DNA from: Dioscorea cayenensis subsp. rotundata
Taxonomy: Eukaryota; Streptophyta; Magnoliopsida; Dioscoreales; Dioscoreaceae
Assembly: GCF_009730915.1 (NCBI RefSeq)
Contig: NC_052474.1
Coordinates: forward strand, 1,089,501 to 1,153,500
Direction of reading: 5' to 3'
DNA: 64,000 nucleotides
In this document: piece after piece, positions 27,642-40,214 of the stretch
Numbering within the stretch: position 1 is the stretch's first letter
How the letters are laid out: each line of letters starts with the position of its first letter
Position numbers and translations under genes: made by a program
Notes under the pieces: generated by a model
Database searches by the model: none
What the model was told of the DNA's origin: nothing
Seen by the model: the letters and a program-made list of their open reading frames with translations, nothing else

Positions 27642-30600
27642 GGTGTTGTTTGGATCAGCTTATAACTGACTCAAAAGCACTTATTGTCACACCCACCCCT
27701 TCCACCGAGGTAAATGTGGCACCCATCAGTTAAAAATCCCTTTTAACTGGAAACTGACGCCTCTCAAAAACCAAATCAAAATTACAAATCACATTTTACA
27801 ACTTCACACCAACTACAGGTTCAAATACATAAATATCATGAATACAATAATCTCAAATTTATGCGACAACCGCTACAAGATCATAACAACAATAAATAAA
27901 AAGAAAGGAAGAAGGACCCACTGCAATCTCGGACTCGACTCGACTAGCTCTATAGTCGAACGGTGATCTACTAAGGTCCTGCTCCTGCAACTACAGCACA
28001 TTCAGTTGGTCGGTAGTGGCTTAATAATTTCAAAGACTTAAATACAGTGTATATAAAGTATATAAATACCAACTGCTCAAATAGTTTTCCAACTTTTCCA
28101 AAATACCAGAATTCTAGCAAAATACAATCTTTAAAGAACTTTTGAAACATAAATTCAACATAAATCAACATCAATTTGATTTTTCTCGGAAAACACAAAT
28201 TTTTGTGAGAGCTCCCTCATCACAATTCAAAAAATAACATAAATCTCAAATTCAAAATACAATGAATACCCAACACTCACCCCAAAGATAACATGGTCTA
28301 GAAAACTCTCTAAACCTCGCCGTGGCTAGGCTAGGTTCGGAGCCGTCAAGGAACTCATGTCCTTGGCGTTGACCCATCGGTTCACCGGTCGGTGACCCCG
28401 GCTACCCGATGAATATCCGGTCGAGGGCTCTACGCTCCCACCGAACCGGCCCTCGTAGAAATCAACACCCGAGTCCACCACGCCACCTCTAAAGGCGGCC
28501 CGTGGGGACCCACTCTGCGATGAGTCGGGCCTTAGCCCGTCACCATCAAAACCATCAAGTAAATACATGCAATAATACCATCGATATAAATCATATCACG
28601 GGGATCCTTATCCGGGACAAGCATTCACATCACGGAAATAACCATTATTTTTCCACAAAGCCAATGCCAAAAAGTATAACAATGCATAATACCCGAGTAA
28701 AAGCCCGGATCCACGATACCATTCCTATACCAAGAATGAAAAACCAATTCTACTAATCAATGCCGATAAAACATCTTTAATATGCTCACATGGTTTCGTA
28801 AATCACTCCAAATCAAAAGCATATATACCCATCAAAAAAATAAATACAAGAATTGAATAATTAAATCACATATACATGTATTTTCACTATTCACAAATAC
28901 GTATAATTATACAACCCTGATGTATCAATACGGTTATCATGAACATCAATGGCAAACAAATATACGTATATTTCAACTATATATGAAATCAAACATGATA
29001 AAAATGAAATACTTAAACATTTATTTCCAAAATACTAGCCATTAAACAATTATTTCAAAATAATAATAATTAATCAATTATTTAAAATAATAGCCACTAC
29101 CAACTCACCTGGTCTCCTTGGGTTTCTTGCTAGACCTGGAACTCCCTCCCAAGCCTAATCAACACCTAACAGGATAACATAATAAAAATAAATAATACAT
29201 TTAAACTCAAAAGAAAATACAAAAATAATAATCAACTCTCTATTGGGTCCACTCACTCCAATCGGTTAAAATCCGACCTTGCATAATCCAACTGGCTTTC
29301 AATTGCACTTAAACCAACTCAATTTAGACTAAACACAGTTAAACCAATCTGAACCAATCTCAATTCCATTGAACCAAACTCAATTGCACTGAACCAAGCT
29401 TAATTGCACTGAACCAAACTCAATCAAACTGAACCAGCTTGAACCAACTCAGTTCTTATTCAAAATCCATTTGAACCAACTTGGTTCAGTCCAAAACCCT
29501 TAACCCAAATCAACTGAACCAAACCCGAAACCATCTCAACTTGATTTGATCGAGCCCATCTCAACCAAATCAATTCAATTCAACCAGATTCGATTCCAAC
29601 TTTGGTTTTGATCCAGCAAATCAACTTGGCTAACTCAACCCATTTCAATCTAACCATTATCATTAACCTCCTAATCATCATAATCATCAATTTAATTAAC
29701 TAAACCAAATCCTAATCTCGTTCTTTACTGAGTAATTCTACGAGTGAAACCCGAAAATCTCATCCTCCATTCAAGTTTGAGATTCATCGCAGATCTGAGT
29801 ATTTTTCCAAAGCCAAAATTGAAGCAACAATGTTTATTAACAATAAATCATCATTTTCCATCATCAACCTCTCTCTCTTTTCTAATAAAATCATAAAATT
29901 TTCAATGCAAAATACATACACACACATCCAAGTAATTAATACATAAACTACCAAAATCCTTACCAAAGAGACTTCATCCATACTCCCTCCAAGTATCGAA
30001 ACTTTTGTCTCCTCAAATTTCTCTCCAGATCTCTCTCTACTCTCGGTTCTTGGCGCAGATGGAGAAGAAGATGAGCCAATCAAAAATCTAGAGTTTTTCT
30101 CCAACTTAAGTTTTCAGCCAGAAATTCACGTTTAGTCCCTCAAAATATAATTTATTACAAAACAGTCCTCAAAAACTCACCCAATGATCCCTGAATTATG
30201 AAATAGTATTCTCAAAAGGTCCTTTCAAATTACCCAACGGTCCCCAGGTTGTAACACAACATTTTAAAAAGATCCCTTCCATCTTACCTTTCAGTCCTCG
30301 GTTTCCATAAACATTTCATATCAATCCTTTTTCTATTACTCTTTAACCCAAAATCTTTTAAAAATTTTTACATTTAAGTCCTTATTCTTTCCACTTGGGT
30401 TTCTCACCAAAATTACTCTGTACAAAAATCTTACTGCAACTGTAGTAATACCCTAAATATATTTTTCCAGTAATTATCCAAAGGTTCAGGGTATTACACT
30501 TATTTTATAAGTTAAGTGCTTATGAGATTTAATATTGTGTTTGGATGAGCTTTTTACGAATAAGCTCAGTGTCGAAATAAAGCCAAAAATACGAACTTTA

Positions 30601-30905
30601 TTTTTATAAAAGTCTGTAAAGACCGACTTATGGAAATAAATTTGCTTTTTATAAAGCTATTTGGTTAAGTACATTTACTAAAATGCCCTCAGTCAATCCA
30701 GTAAAAGGGCATTTTAGTTATTTATTGCTATAAAAGTACTTTTCAAGTAAACATCCAAACATTTTCACAATTGTGCTTCTGAAACTAATACATCCAAATA
30801 AAAAAATATGCATAAGCACTTAACTTAAAAGTACTTTTTCCAAAAGTGCTTCTACAAAATTAAAAAAAAACACTTTTTTTTAAAAGCCAATCCAACAACC
30901 CCTTA
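27642..30905. mobile_element. hAT-like MITE split by the solo LTR
   Basis: The flanks of the solo LTR are two halves of a smaller element: left end GGTGTTGTTTGGATCAGCTT (27642), right end in reverse GGGGTTGTTGGATTGGCTTT (about 30902). Both sides carry AAAGCACTT/AAGTGCTT blocks typical of plant hAT-type MITEs. Target duplication is unclear: TTCTTTTA left and TTACTCTA right match at only 5 of 8 positions. Confidence 0.5.
27685..30498. mobile_element. Solo LTR, 2.8 kb, gypsy-like, with 5-bp target duplication
   Basis: Starts TGTCACACCC and ends GGGTATTACA, flanked by the exact 5-bp repeat CTTAT (27680-27684 and 30499-30503). There is no gag-pol inside and no second LTR, so it is a solo LTR left by LTR-LTR recombination. 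The length, the TGTCACACC start and the GTATTACA end resemble very long LTRs of plant chromovirus-type gypsy elements. A GC-rich block at about 28335-28565 is shared, in the same orientation, with the LTR at the right window edge. The minus strand of that block has an open frame (28326-28568). Confidence 0.85.
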
Positions 30906-30987
30906 CTCTACCTTACTTTATTTTATGAAACCCTCCAAAACCCCCATCCAAGCAAAGCCGAAGAGGAGAGGGAGGACGAACTAGGGC

Positions 30988-31022
<35 letters not shown>

Positions 31023-31268
31023 GGGGGTTTTTTAATTATTTTTTAAAACAAAATTAATATAGAGAGGTTTAACTAAACCGGCTTTAAAAACATGAAAAAA
31101 AAATCCTATTTTTCTTATAAAGATGGTTTTTTAAAACCCTCTATTTAACTATCTCTGAAGCTCAAAAATAATGTAGTGATGCTTATTTGATTTTTTATAA
31201 TATTTAAATAAGGTGTTTATTGTCTATTCATTACAAAAAAATTACCTCAAAGATAACACTCAACTTTA

Positions 31269-31307
<39 letters not shown>

Positions 31308-32160
31308 ATATCCATTTGATAAAATACGAGGTTATTTTATTCTATTAGAACAGCCATAATTCATTAGTTCAAATAAACAACAATAAAAAACTTTATTACT
31401 TAAAAAACAGAAGTTATTAAAGAAAACATAAACCAGTGCACCTAAAACATTTGTTCTCAAGGTTTTTATTGGATTTAGATGAAGATAATGAAGTATTCTA
31501 ATCAATATTAGGAAATATATATATATATATATATATATGTATTTTTATTCATTTTTCTACCTATAGGGAAAAAACCTTATTTCTCTCTATTTTTCCTTTA
31601 ACACATATTAATTTTAATTTTTTTATTAATATAAAAGTAGATAAAATTATAAAAAAATATTTAGTATATATAACACTAAATATATAAGAATTAAGAAATA
31701 AATGTAATAGAGATTAGAACAGAAGAATGACCATCCATCATATCTGATCAAAATTTTATATGCAGTATTACATCAAAATTTACATAATTTTGTTTTTAAT
31801 AATTTTTTGTTTAATTATCCATCACCGTAATTGATAAATGATAGTGCATTGGTAATTGATAAGTGATCATATAGAATTAAGGTCAAAGATTTATTTTTTT
31901 AAAATATAGTTAAAAATTTAACGTGTGTGCATGAGGTGGCTTGAACATATTATAAAAAAATAATAAAAAAAAGACCTTGTTCATCCAAGAGTGGAATATT
32001 ACCTGCCCAATCTTGTCTCTTGTCTATTGGAATATTGCTGTACATATATCTAGGGCATCCATGTAAGAGATGATGTAATACTCACATTGTGAATTTTTCA
32101 GTGGCCAACCTGAATTGAATACAATTGATTGTCTGATCAAAATTATACACAACAATTCTT
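30506..32160. other. AT-rich spacer with MITE remains and microsatellites
   Basis: Contains the right part of the hAT-like element, a (GA)n tract near 30993-31017, and (TA)n tracts near 31269-31303 and 31516-31540. No gene recognised. Confidence 0.5.
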
Positions 32161-32200
32161 CCTCCTCTTCAACCTCATACTGCCTCCTTCTTCTCAGGTG

Positions 32201-32577
32201 TCAACCACGATGGGGCTTTGGACGCCAAAGGAACTGTTAAACAACATTACGTATAATATAAAAGAAACATGTATATACACAAATATGTATAAAATAATTA
32301 TATTAAAACAATATAAACTTATAAATAATAAAATAAATCTAGAAATTTTGTTTAAAAACTTATATTAAAAATTAATTCAAAATATTAAAGTGGAACCTCA
32401 TTACTTAATCAAATTATTTAATGTAACTTGAACGATGAAAAAACCCTATCATGATTAAAAGTTTAATTTTTAAATTAAAAAATTAGGTAAAATAATAGGA
32501 GAGGAGTTGGAAAATATTGATAATGATGAAGACAAAAAGATGGGTTTGTTTTATATTTTCTAAAGTTGCTATAAAAT

Positions 32578-32647
<70 letters not shown>

Positions 32648-35600
32648 GGGTGCTATTAATTTTAATTTTTATATAATAACCCAAAGGTATTTTCATATTT
32701 CTTTTGCATATTGACCCCTAATTATCCAATTTTATGGGGTCAATTAACAAATTTTCCCAAAATAATTGATATATAAATATAATATTTTAAATATTTTTAA
32801 AATTTTCAGTGGGGCAATTTGATCCCACAAAAATCAACGTAGAATATGTAATATACATAAAGCCAAGTTCAAATTTTTGAAACTATACCTGATACAAGTG
32901 ATCTGTAGGGATCCTGTACAACAGTACCCCCATGAGAGACCAGATATGAGCGGAAGTAGTGGAAGCAGTCGCCACATATCTGTAAAAGAAAAGGGCACAT
33001 ATAGCTTCACAAACAACTAAATCAATGTACAAGTCTTAAAGAACAAGAAACTTACCTTCCAGTAAAATCCCACTGAACAGAGTTGGCCATCAAATGCTCC
33101 GCAGTTTGCAAAGTTCTGAGCTCCTTACTGTCAAAGAACTCCAACTGGCCGTTGAAACCCTGAAGGCCTGCCAGCAACATATATCGCCCTTTCGGGGCCC
33201 AATAGATTCCGCTGACCTGTCTGGATTCCAACGTCACAAGCTTGCTAATACAGGCAGTTCTGTCAACACTCAGCATTGAGTAAACAACGACATCTGGAAG
33301 AAGGCTATCCCCCTGTAGAACTACAACAAATCTGTGGCCTTTCGGCTCCCAAGCAAAGTCAGCAACTATGTGGCCGAAGTTAAGAACCTCGACTGGGATG
33401 TCTCTTTCCTTAATTCTAAACAGCTGAAGACGCATATATGTGCTCTTCTTTCCCTTCGTGTAGTGATCAACCTTAACAGCCAAGTAAGCACCCTTGCTCT
33501 GCCAAAACATTTGGCAGTCACTGACACAAAAAAGGCTCCTCTCTCTGATTGTTTCCTTGCTTGGAAACTGAACAAGGCGTATCTGTTAAAAATCATTGAA
33601 AAGAATAACAGTTATCAACCTTGTGCATGATCCACTACAGAGAACAAAACAAAGTACAACAATGAAAGAAAGTACTACGTACCCTAGCAGGCTGAGCTTC
33701 TCCCCTAAGTTCTGGAACAAACAGGGAGATAATAAAATCAGTGGGTGACCAGCTAAAGTCCGCCACACATTCCACTCTAAGAGACTTCTCATCGATAAGA
33801 GAGAAAGTCTCTGTATCATAAACTGATATCAAGTTCTTACTGATACTGGCAAAAAATTTGTCGCCACCACCCCACCTGTCATATATAATAAGCACATTGC
33901 CATAAATAACAAAATTTAGCACTGTAGATTAGCCTCAAGCACTCAGGGTGCGAAATAAGTATCACCTGAACACAGGCCAGGAGACACCAGAAACACGTTC
34001 ACTGCCACCAATAGTAAATTCGTCCACATTTCCTTCGAATTCACGCATCACTTTGGCTGTCCTTACGTCAAAGATTTTCAGCACAACCCTCTGAAATAGT
34101 AATAACAATATATAACTGTGAGACATGAACTGCTAGACATGAACTGCTGAAAAAAAATAAGTCTATTCTTCTAGCATTAAATTTTACTTGTGTATGGCGT
34201 GTGTTATTGGGCTCATCAGTACTGTATGTGACCAGATATTTTTCTCCAGGAGAGAAATCAATCAGTTTGACCTGTTGAAAACATTGACATCAGTTTATTC
34301 ACAAGTAATAAAATACATCAAAGGTACATAAAATAAAATGAAATTCATGGCGGGCCAAAAACCTGTGGATGAGCATAATCTATCATTCGTCTAAAAGAGG
34401 TGGCACCACCCCACACAGCAGCACCCTCCGCGTGGACTGTGGTCAAGTAAGTCCCACGGGAAGACCACTGGACAAAATCGTCAGTCCAATGCTACAAAAA
34501 GACACATTCACCATTCAATCACTCTTCTATTAAAAAAAAACTCTCTCAAGTAATATTACAAAAATAACATTTGTTACCTGACGGCGATCTATAAGCTCAG
34601 GCCCCGTATTCTTTCTAAAGACATTGTTCCAGAAAACCTCAGTGAAAGAGGTACCGCGGATGACAAACTGCTCGCGTTTTCTTTTATCACTAAGCCACTT
34701 CAGTAGATGTTCATGTAACAACAGGAACACAAGTTGAGTAATTTGTTTTTCCTTTCCCCAAAACAACCATTTAAGATAAAGTTTCAAAAACAATAAAAAT
34801 ATGAGATTACCCCAGGGATATATGGCTTGGGTTCGGGAGGGATCCGTTCATCATCAGCAACTTGCATAAGGCGCTCAAAGTCCTCAAACGAAATACAGGA
34901 CTGAATGTGTCCATCCACTGTAAGCTCCTGTAATCACAGAAAGATACATCGGAGCTCAACAAGCATATATTACACATTGAATTCAAAAAAATGGAAATTT
35001 CAGCTCACAGGAACACAGGTTGAGTAATTTGTTTTTCTATCCCCAGAACAACCATCTAAGATAAAGTTTCAAAAACAATGAAAATATGAGATTACCCCAG
35101 GGATATACGGCTTGGGTTCGGGAGGGATCCGTTCATCATCAGGAACTTGCATAAGGCGCCCAAAGTCCTCAAATGAAATACCGGACTGAATGTGTCCATC
35201 CATTGTAAGCTCCTGTAATCACAGAAAGACAGATCAGAGCTCAACAAGTATATAGAAGACATTGAATTCAAGAAGAAGGAAATTTCAGGTCACAAGAATT
35301 ACCCTAAAAATCACAGCATAATACCACAAAAATTAACACAATTTAATGGAGATATAAGATCCATTCAATCATCTCACAATTTACTGGAGCTCAACAAGTA
35401 TATATTAGACATTGAATTCAAGAAAAAGGAAATTTCAGCTCACAAGAACTACCCTAAAAATCACAGCATAATACCACAAAAATTAACACAATCTTAATGG
35501 AGATATAAGATCCATTCAATCATCTCACATAATTTACTTGAGCTCAACAAGTATATATTAGACATTGAATTCAAGAAAAAGAAATTTCAGCTCACAAGAA

Positions 35601-38439
35601 CTACCCTAAAAATCACAGCATAATACCACAAAAATTAACACAATTTAATGGAGATATAAGATCCATTCAATCATCTCACAATTTACTGGAGCTCAACAAG
35701 TATATATTAGACATTGAATTCAAGAAAAAGGAAATTTCAGCTCACAAGAATTACCCTAAAAATCACAGCATAATACCACAAAAATTAACACAATTTAATG
35801 GAGATATAAGATCCATTCAATCATCTCACAATTTACTGGAGCTCAACAAGTATATATTAGACATTGAATTCAAGAAAAGGAAATTTCAGCTCACAAGAAC
35901 TACCCTAAAAATCACAGCATAATACCACAAAAATTAACACAATTTAATGGAGATATAAGATCCATTCAATCATCTCACAATTTACTGGAGCTCAACAAGT
36001 ATATATTAGACATTGAATTCAAGAAAAGGAAATTTCAGCTACAAGAACTACCCTAAAAAAATCACAAAGATAATACCACAAAAATTAACACAATTTAATG
36101 GAGATATAAGATCCATTCAATCATCTCACAATTTACATCGAGCTCAACAAGTATATATTAGACATTGAATTCAAGAAAAAGAAAAATTTCAGCTCACAGA
36201 ATTACCCTAAAAATCACAAAGATAATACCACAAAAAAATTAACACAATTTAATGGAGATATAAGATCCATTCAATCATCTCACAATTTACTCGGAGCTCA
36301 ATAAGCATATAGAAGTCATTGAATTCAAGAAAAGGAAATTTCAGGTCACAAGAATTACCCTAAAATCACAAAGATAATACCACAAAAATTAACACAATTT
36401 AATGGAGATATAAGATCCATTCAATCATCTCACAATTTACTGGAGCTCAATAAGCATATAGAAGTCATTGAATTCAAGAAAAAGGAAATTTCAGGTCACA
36501 AGAATTACCCTAAAAATCACAGCATAATACCACAAAAATTAACACAATTTAATGGAGATATAAGATCCATTCAATCATCTCACAATTTACTGGAGCTCAA
36601 CAAGTATATATTAGACATTGAATTCAAGAAAAAGGAAATTTCAGCTCACAAGAACTACCCTAAAAATCACAAAGATAATACCACAAAAATTAACACAATT
36701 TAATGGAGATATAAGATCCATTCAATCATCTCACACTCTATCTGGAGCTCAACAAGTATATATTAGACATTGAATTCAAGAAAAAGGAAATTTCAGCTCA
36801 CAAGAACTACCCTAAAAATCATAAAAGATAATACCACAAAAATTAACACAATTTAATGGAGATATAAGATCCATTCAATCATCTCACAATTCTATCGGAG
36901 CTCAACAAGTATATATTAGACATTGAATTCAAGAAAAAGGAAATTTAGCTCACAAGAACTACCCTAAAAATCACAAAGATAATACCACAAAAATTAACAC
37001 AATTTAATGGAGATATAAGATCCATTCAATCATCTCACAATTTACTGGAGCTCAACAAGTATATATTAGACATTGAATTCAAGAAAAAGGAAAATTTCAG
37101 GTCACAAGAATTACCCTAAAAATCACAAAGATAATACCACAAAAATTAACACAATTTAATGGAGATATAAGATCCATTCAATCATCTCACAATTCATCGG
37201 AGCTCAATAAGCATATAGAAGTCATTGAATTCAAGAAAAAGGAAATTTCAGTCACAAGAATTACCCTAAAAATCACAAAGATAATACCACAAAAATTAAC
37301 ACAATTTAATGGAGATATAAGATCCATTCAATCATCTCACAATTTCATCGAGCTCAACAAGTATATATTAGACATTGAATTCAAGAAAAAGGAAATTTCA
37401 CTCACAAGAATTACCCTAAAAATCACAAGATAATACCACAAAAATTAACACAATTTAATGGAGATATAAGATCCATTCAATCATCTCACAATTCTATGGA
37501 GCTCAACAAGTATATATTAGACATTGAATTAAGAAAAAGGAAATTTCAGCTCACAAGAATTACCCTAAAATCACAAAGATAATACCACAAAAATTAACAC
37601 AATTTAATGGAGATATAAGATCCATTCAATCATCTCACAATTCTATCGGAGCTCAATAAGCATATAGAAGTCATTGAATTCAAGAAAAAGGAAATTTCAG
37701 CTCACAAGAATTACCCTAAAAATCACAGCATAATACCACAAAAATTAACACAATTTAATGGAGATATAAGATCCATTCAATCATCTCACACTTTCATCGA
37801 GCTCAACAAGTATATATTAGACATTGAATTCAAGAAAAAGGAAATTTCAGCTCACAAGAACTACCCTAAAAAAATCACAAAGATAATACCACAAAAATTA
37901 ACACAATTTAATGGAGATATAAGATCCATTCAATCATCTCACAATTCTATCGAGCTCAACAAGTATATATTAGACATTGAATTCAAGAAAAAGGAAATTT
38001 CAGCTACAAGAACTACCCTAAAAATCACAGCATAATACCACAAAAATTAACACAATTTAATGGAGATATAAGATCCATTCAATCATCTCACAATTTACTG
38101 GAGCTCAACAAGTATATATTATACATTGAATTCAAGAAAAAGGAAATTTCAGCTCACAAGAACTACCCTAAAAATCACATCATAATACCACAAAAATTAA
38201 CACAATTTAATGGAGATATAAGATCCATTCAATCATCTCACAATTTACTGGAGCTCAACAAGTATATATTAGACATTGAATTCAAGAAAAAGGAAATTTC
38301 AGCTCACAAGAACTACCCTAAAAATCACAGCATAATACCACAAAAATCAACACAATTTATTGGAGACATTCCATTCAATCATTACAGAATCCCTAAAAAT
38401 CACAAGAGGGGAGATGACCTCCTTGGCTCGATTCTCCAT
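32201..38439 (-). CDS. eIF3b-like gene copy, truncated at both ends, duplicated exon
   Basis: Related to the eIF3 subunit b beta-propeller, the scaffold of translation initiation factor 3. Exons: 38404-38439 (ATG), 35096-35212, 34811-34927, 34578-34712, 34363-34491, 34188-34271, 33966-34090, 33683-33875, 33056-33582, 32889-32979, 32201-32233 (TGA). Phases agree throughout. Signature pieces are GAAVWGGATSF, VKLIDFSPGEKYLVTYS, SLIDEKSLRVECVADFSW, ELFRIKERDIP-type LFRIKERDIPVEVL, FAWEPKGHRFVVV and LAGLQGFNGQLEFFD. The RRM that normally fills the N-terminus is missing. Exon 34811-34927 is repeated at 35096-35212. The acceptor before 34712 reads AT instead of AG. The last exon has FLWRPKP, then a frameshift to a stop; downstream traces (WLTPEKK, YEVEEEEE) show the lost C-terminus. 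As spliced it gives 528 residues against about 700-715 usually. It may be an expressed diverged paralogue or a young pseudogene. Confidence 0.85.
32583..32645. repeat. (TA)n microsatellite, ~63 bp
   Basis: An unbroken TA run beginning AATATATATA, the longest simple repeat of this kind in the window. Confidence 0.97.
34718..35285. repeat. 285-bp tandem duplication containing an eIF3b exon
   Basis: Exon 34811-34927 with about 90 bp of downstream and about 70 bp of upstream intron is repeated at an offset of 285 bp. The exon copies are 117 nt each and differ at a few residues (VDGHIQSCIS versus MDGHIQSGIS, QVADDE versus QVPDDE). Both keep splice sites and frame. Confidence 0.9.
35230..38390. 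repeat. ~151-bp intronic satellite, about 21 copies
   Basis: Anchor GAGCTCAAYAAGYATATA recurs near 35236, 35387, 35540, 35689, 35840, 35989 and onwards to 38252, a mean period of about 151 bp over 21 copies. Each unit also has ATTGAATTCAAGAAAAAGG, ACCCTAAAAATCAC, TAATACCACAAAAATTAACA, TTTAATGGAGATATAAGATC and CATTCAATCATCTCAC. Two variant classes exist (AACAAGTATATATTAGAC and AATAAGCATATAGAAGTC). A partial diverged unit also lies at about 34951-35010. The array fills the first intron of the eIF3b-like gene and reaches to within 15 bp of its first exon. Single-base indels are much commoner in the middle of the array. Confidence 0.97.
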
Positions 38440-38549
38440 TAGCCCTACTGCAGTGCTTGCAGCTCGAACGCCTCCTCGCTCGTCGTCCTCAATCGCCTCT
38501 GCAAGGACGAGGAAAAGAAGCTATGAATGACGGGCGTTGAGGAGTGGTC

Positions 38550-38557
38550 TATTTATA
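38550..38557 (-). promoter_or_regulatory. TATA box of the eIF3b-like gene
   Basis: TATAAATA on the minus strand, about 110 bp upstream of the ATG at 38439, with a GC-rich leader between. This is better preserved than the coding part downstream. Confidence 0.65.
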
Positions 38558-38615
38558 GACTGGCTTCCAGAGGGAGGCGATGCACGGTTAGAAGGTTCGA
38601 TTACTCTGATTTTAG

Positions 38616-38623
38616 GCGGGAAA
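38616..38623 (-). promoter_or_regulatory. E2F-type site upstream of the eIF3b-like gene
   Basis: TTTCCCGC on the minus strand, a perfect match to the E2F consensus, about 60 bp upstream of the TATA box. One short motif, so function is an inference. Confidence 0.4.
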
Positions 38624-39214
38624 CTTGTCAGGTGGCCTTTGGCAAAAATTTGTAATAAAATTTTAAATATTATATCATAATTAATAATTTAATAGATCAA
38701 AAGTTCATAACAACCTATATTTGGAAAATGTAGCTTTATTTAAAATTTAAAAAACTCATAGTCACTGGTATTATAGAGAATACCACTGTATAAAATATAG
38801 TTATAATTCCCATTACAAAGATTTATTTAAAAAAAATAAACCACTAATTCATTAGAGAAGAAGAAACAACTTACAAAAAATAAAAGCAGAATTTCACATG
38901 ATTTCAATGTTGTTTTTGGATATTTATTAATAATATTTTAGTAAAATAACTTTCGGGTCTAATAAAAATTTAATTTAAAATAATTGAGTTTAAATAAAAT
39001 TATAATTAAAAAAAATGAAATGGGGTTGTATACATTCTTGATTTAATGATTAATATTTCATAAAAATTGATGCAAATGTTTATGACACCCTAAAGCCACT
39101 ATAAGAAAACAACCATCTAACTAAAAAAAATTGATGGAAATATTGTTGTATTAGTTTTGCATCATGTATTTTAGTAATGGATGTGTACTTATAATTTAGT
39201 TTTAAACTTTATAT

Positions 39215-40214
39215 NNNNNNNNNNNNNNNNNNNNNNNNNNNNNNNNNNNNNNNNNNNNNNNNNNNNNNNNNNNNNNNNNNNNNNNNNNNNNNNNNNNNNN
39301 NNNNNNNNNNNNNNNNNNNNNNNNNNNNNNNNNNNNNNNNNNNNNNNNNNNNNNNNNNNNNNNNNNNNNNNNNNNNNNNNNNNNNNNNNNNNNNNNNNNN
39401 NNNNNNNNNNNNNNNNNNNNNNNNNNNNNNNNNNNNNNNNNNNNNNNNNNNNNNNNNNNNNNNNNNNNNNNNNNNNNNNNNNNNNNNNNNNNNNNNNNNN
39501 NNNNNNNNNNNNNNNNNNNNNNNNNNNNNNNNNNNNNNNNNNNNNNNNNNNNNNNNNNNNNNNNNNNNNNNNNNNNNNNNNNNNNNNNNNNNNNNNNNNN
39601 NNNNNNNNNNNNNNNNNNNNNNNNNNNNNNNNNNNNNNNNNNNNNNNNNNNNNNNNNNNNNNNNNNNNNNNNNNNNNNNNNNNNNNNNNNNNNNNNNNNN
39701 NNNNNNNNNNNNNNNNNNNNNNNNNNNNNNNNNNNNNNNNNNNNNNNNNNNNNNNNNNNNNNNNNNNNNNNNNNNNNNNNNNNNNNNNNNNNNNNNNNNN
39801 NNNNNNNNNNNNNNNNNNNNNNNNNNNNNNNNNNNNNNNNNNNNNNNNNNNNNNNNNNNNNNNNNNNNNNNNNNNNNNNNNNNNNNNNNNNNNNNNNNNN
39901 NNNNNNNNNNNNNNNNNNNNNNNNNNNNNNNNNNNNNNNNNNNNNNNNNNNNNNNNNNNNNNNNNNNNNNNNNNNNNNNNNNNNNNNNNNNNNNNNNNNN
40001 NNNNNNNNNNNNNNNNNNNNNNNNNNNNNNNNNNNNNNNNNNNNNNNNNNNNNNNNNNNNNNNNNNNNNNNNNNNNNNNNNNNNNNNNNNNNNNNNNNNN
40101 NNNNNNNNNNNNNNNNNNNNNNNNNNNNNNNNNNNNNNNNNNNNNNNNNNNNNNNNNNNNNNNNNNNNNNNNNNNNNNNNNNNNNNNNNNNNNNNNNNNN
40201 NNNNNNNNNNNNNN
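39215..40214. other. Assembly gap, 1000 N
   Basis: Exactly 1000 N, a placeholder of unknown true length. The long open frames reported across it on both strands are artefacts. Confidence 0.99.

Noticed and set aside
28326-28568. Independent protein gene inside the solo LTR
   Set aside because: It lies wholly in an LTR and has no supported start or domain; kept only as a conserved-block observation.
35230-38390. CRISPR-like array
   Set aside because: Units are continuous 151-bp repeats with no unique spacers and no cas genes, inside a plant intron.
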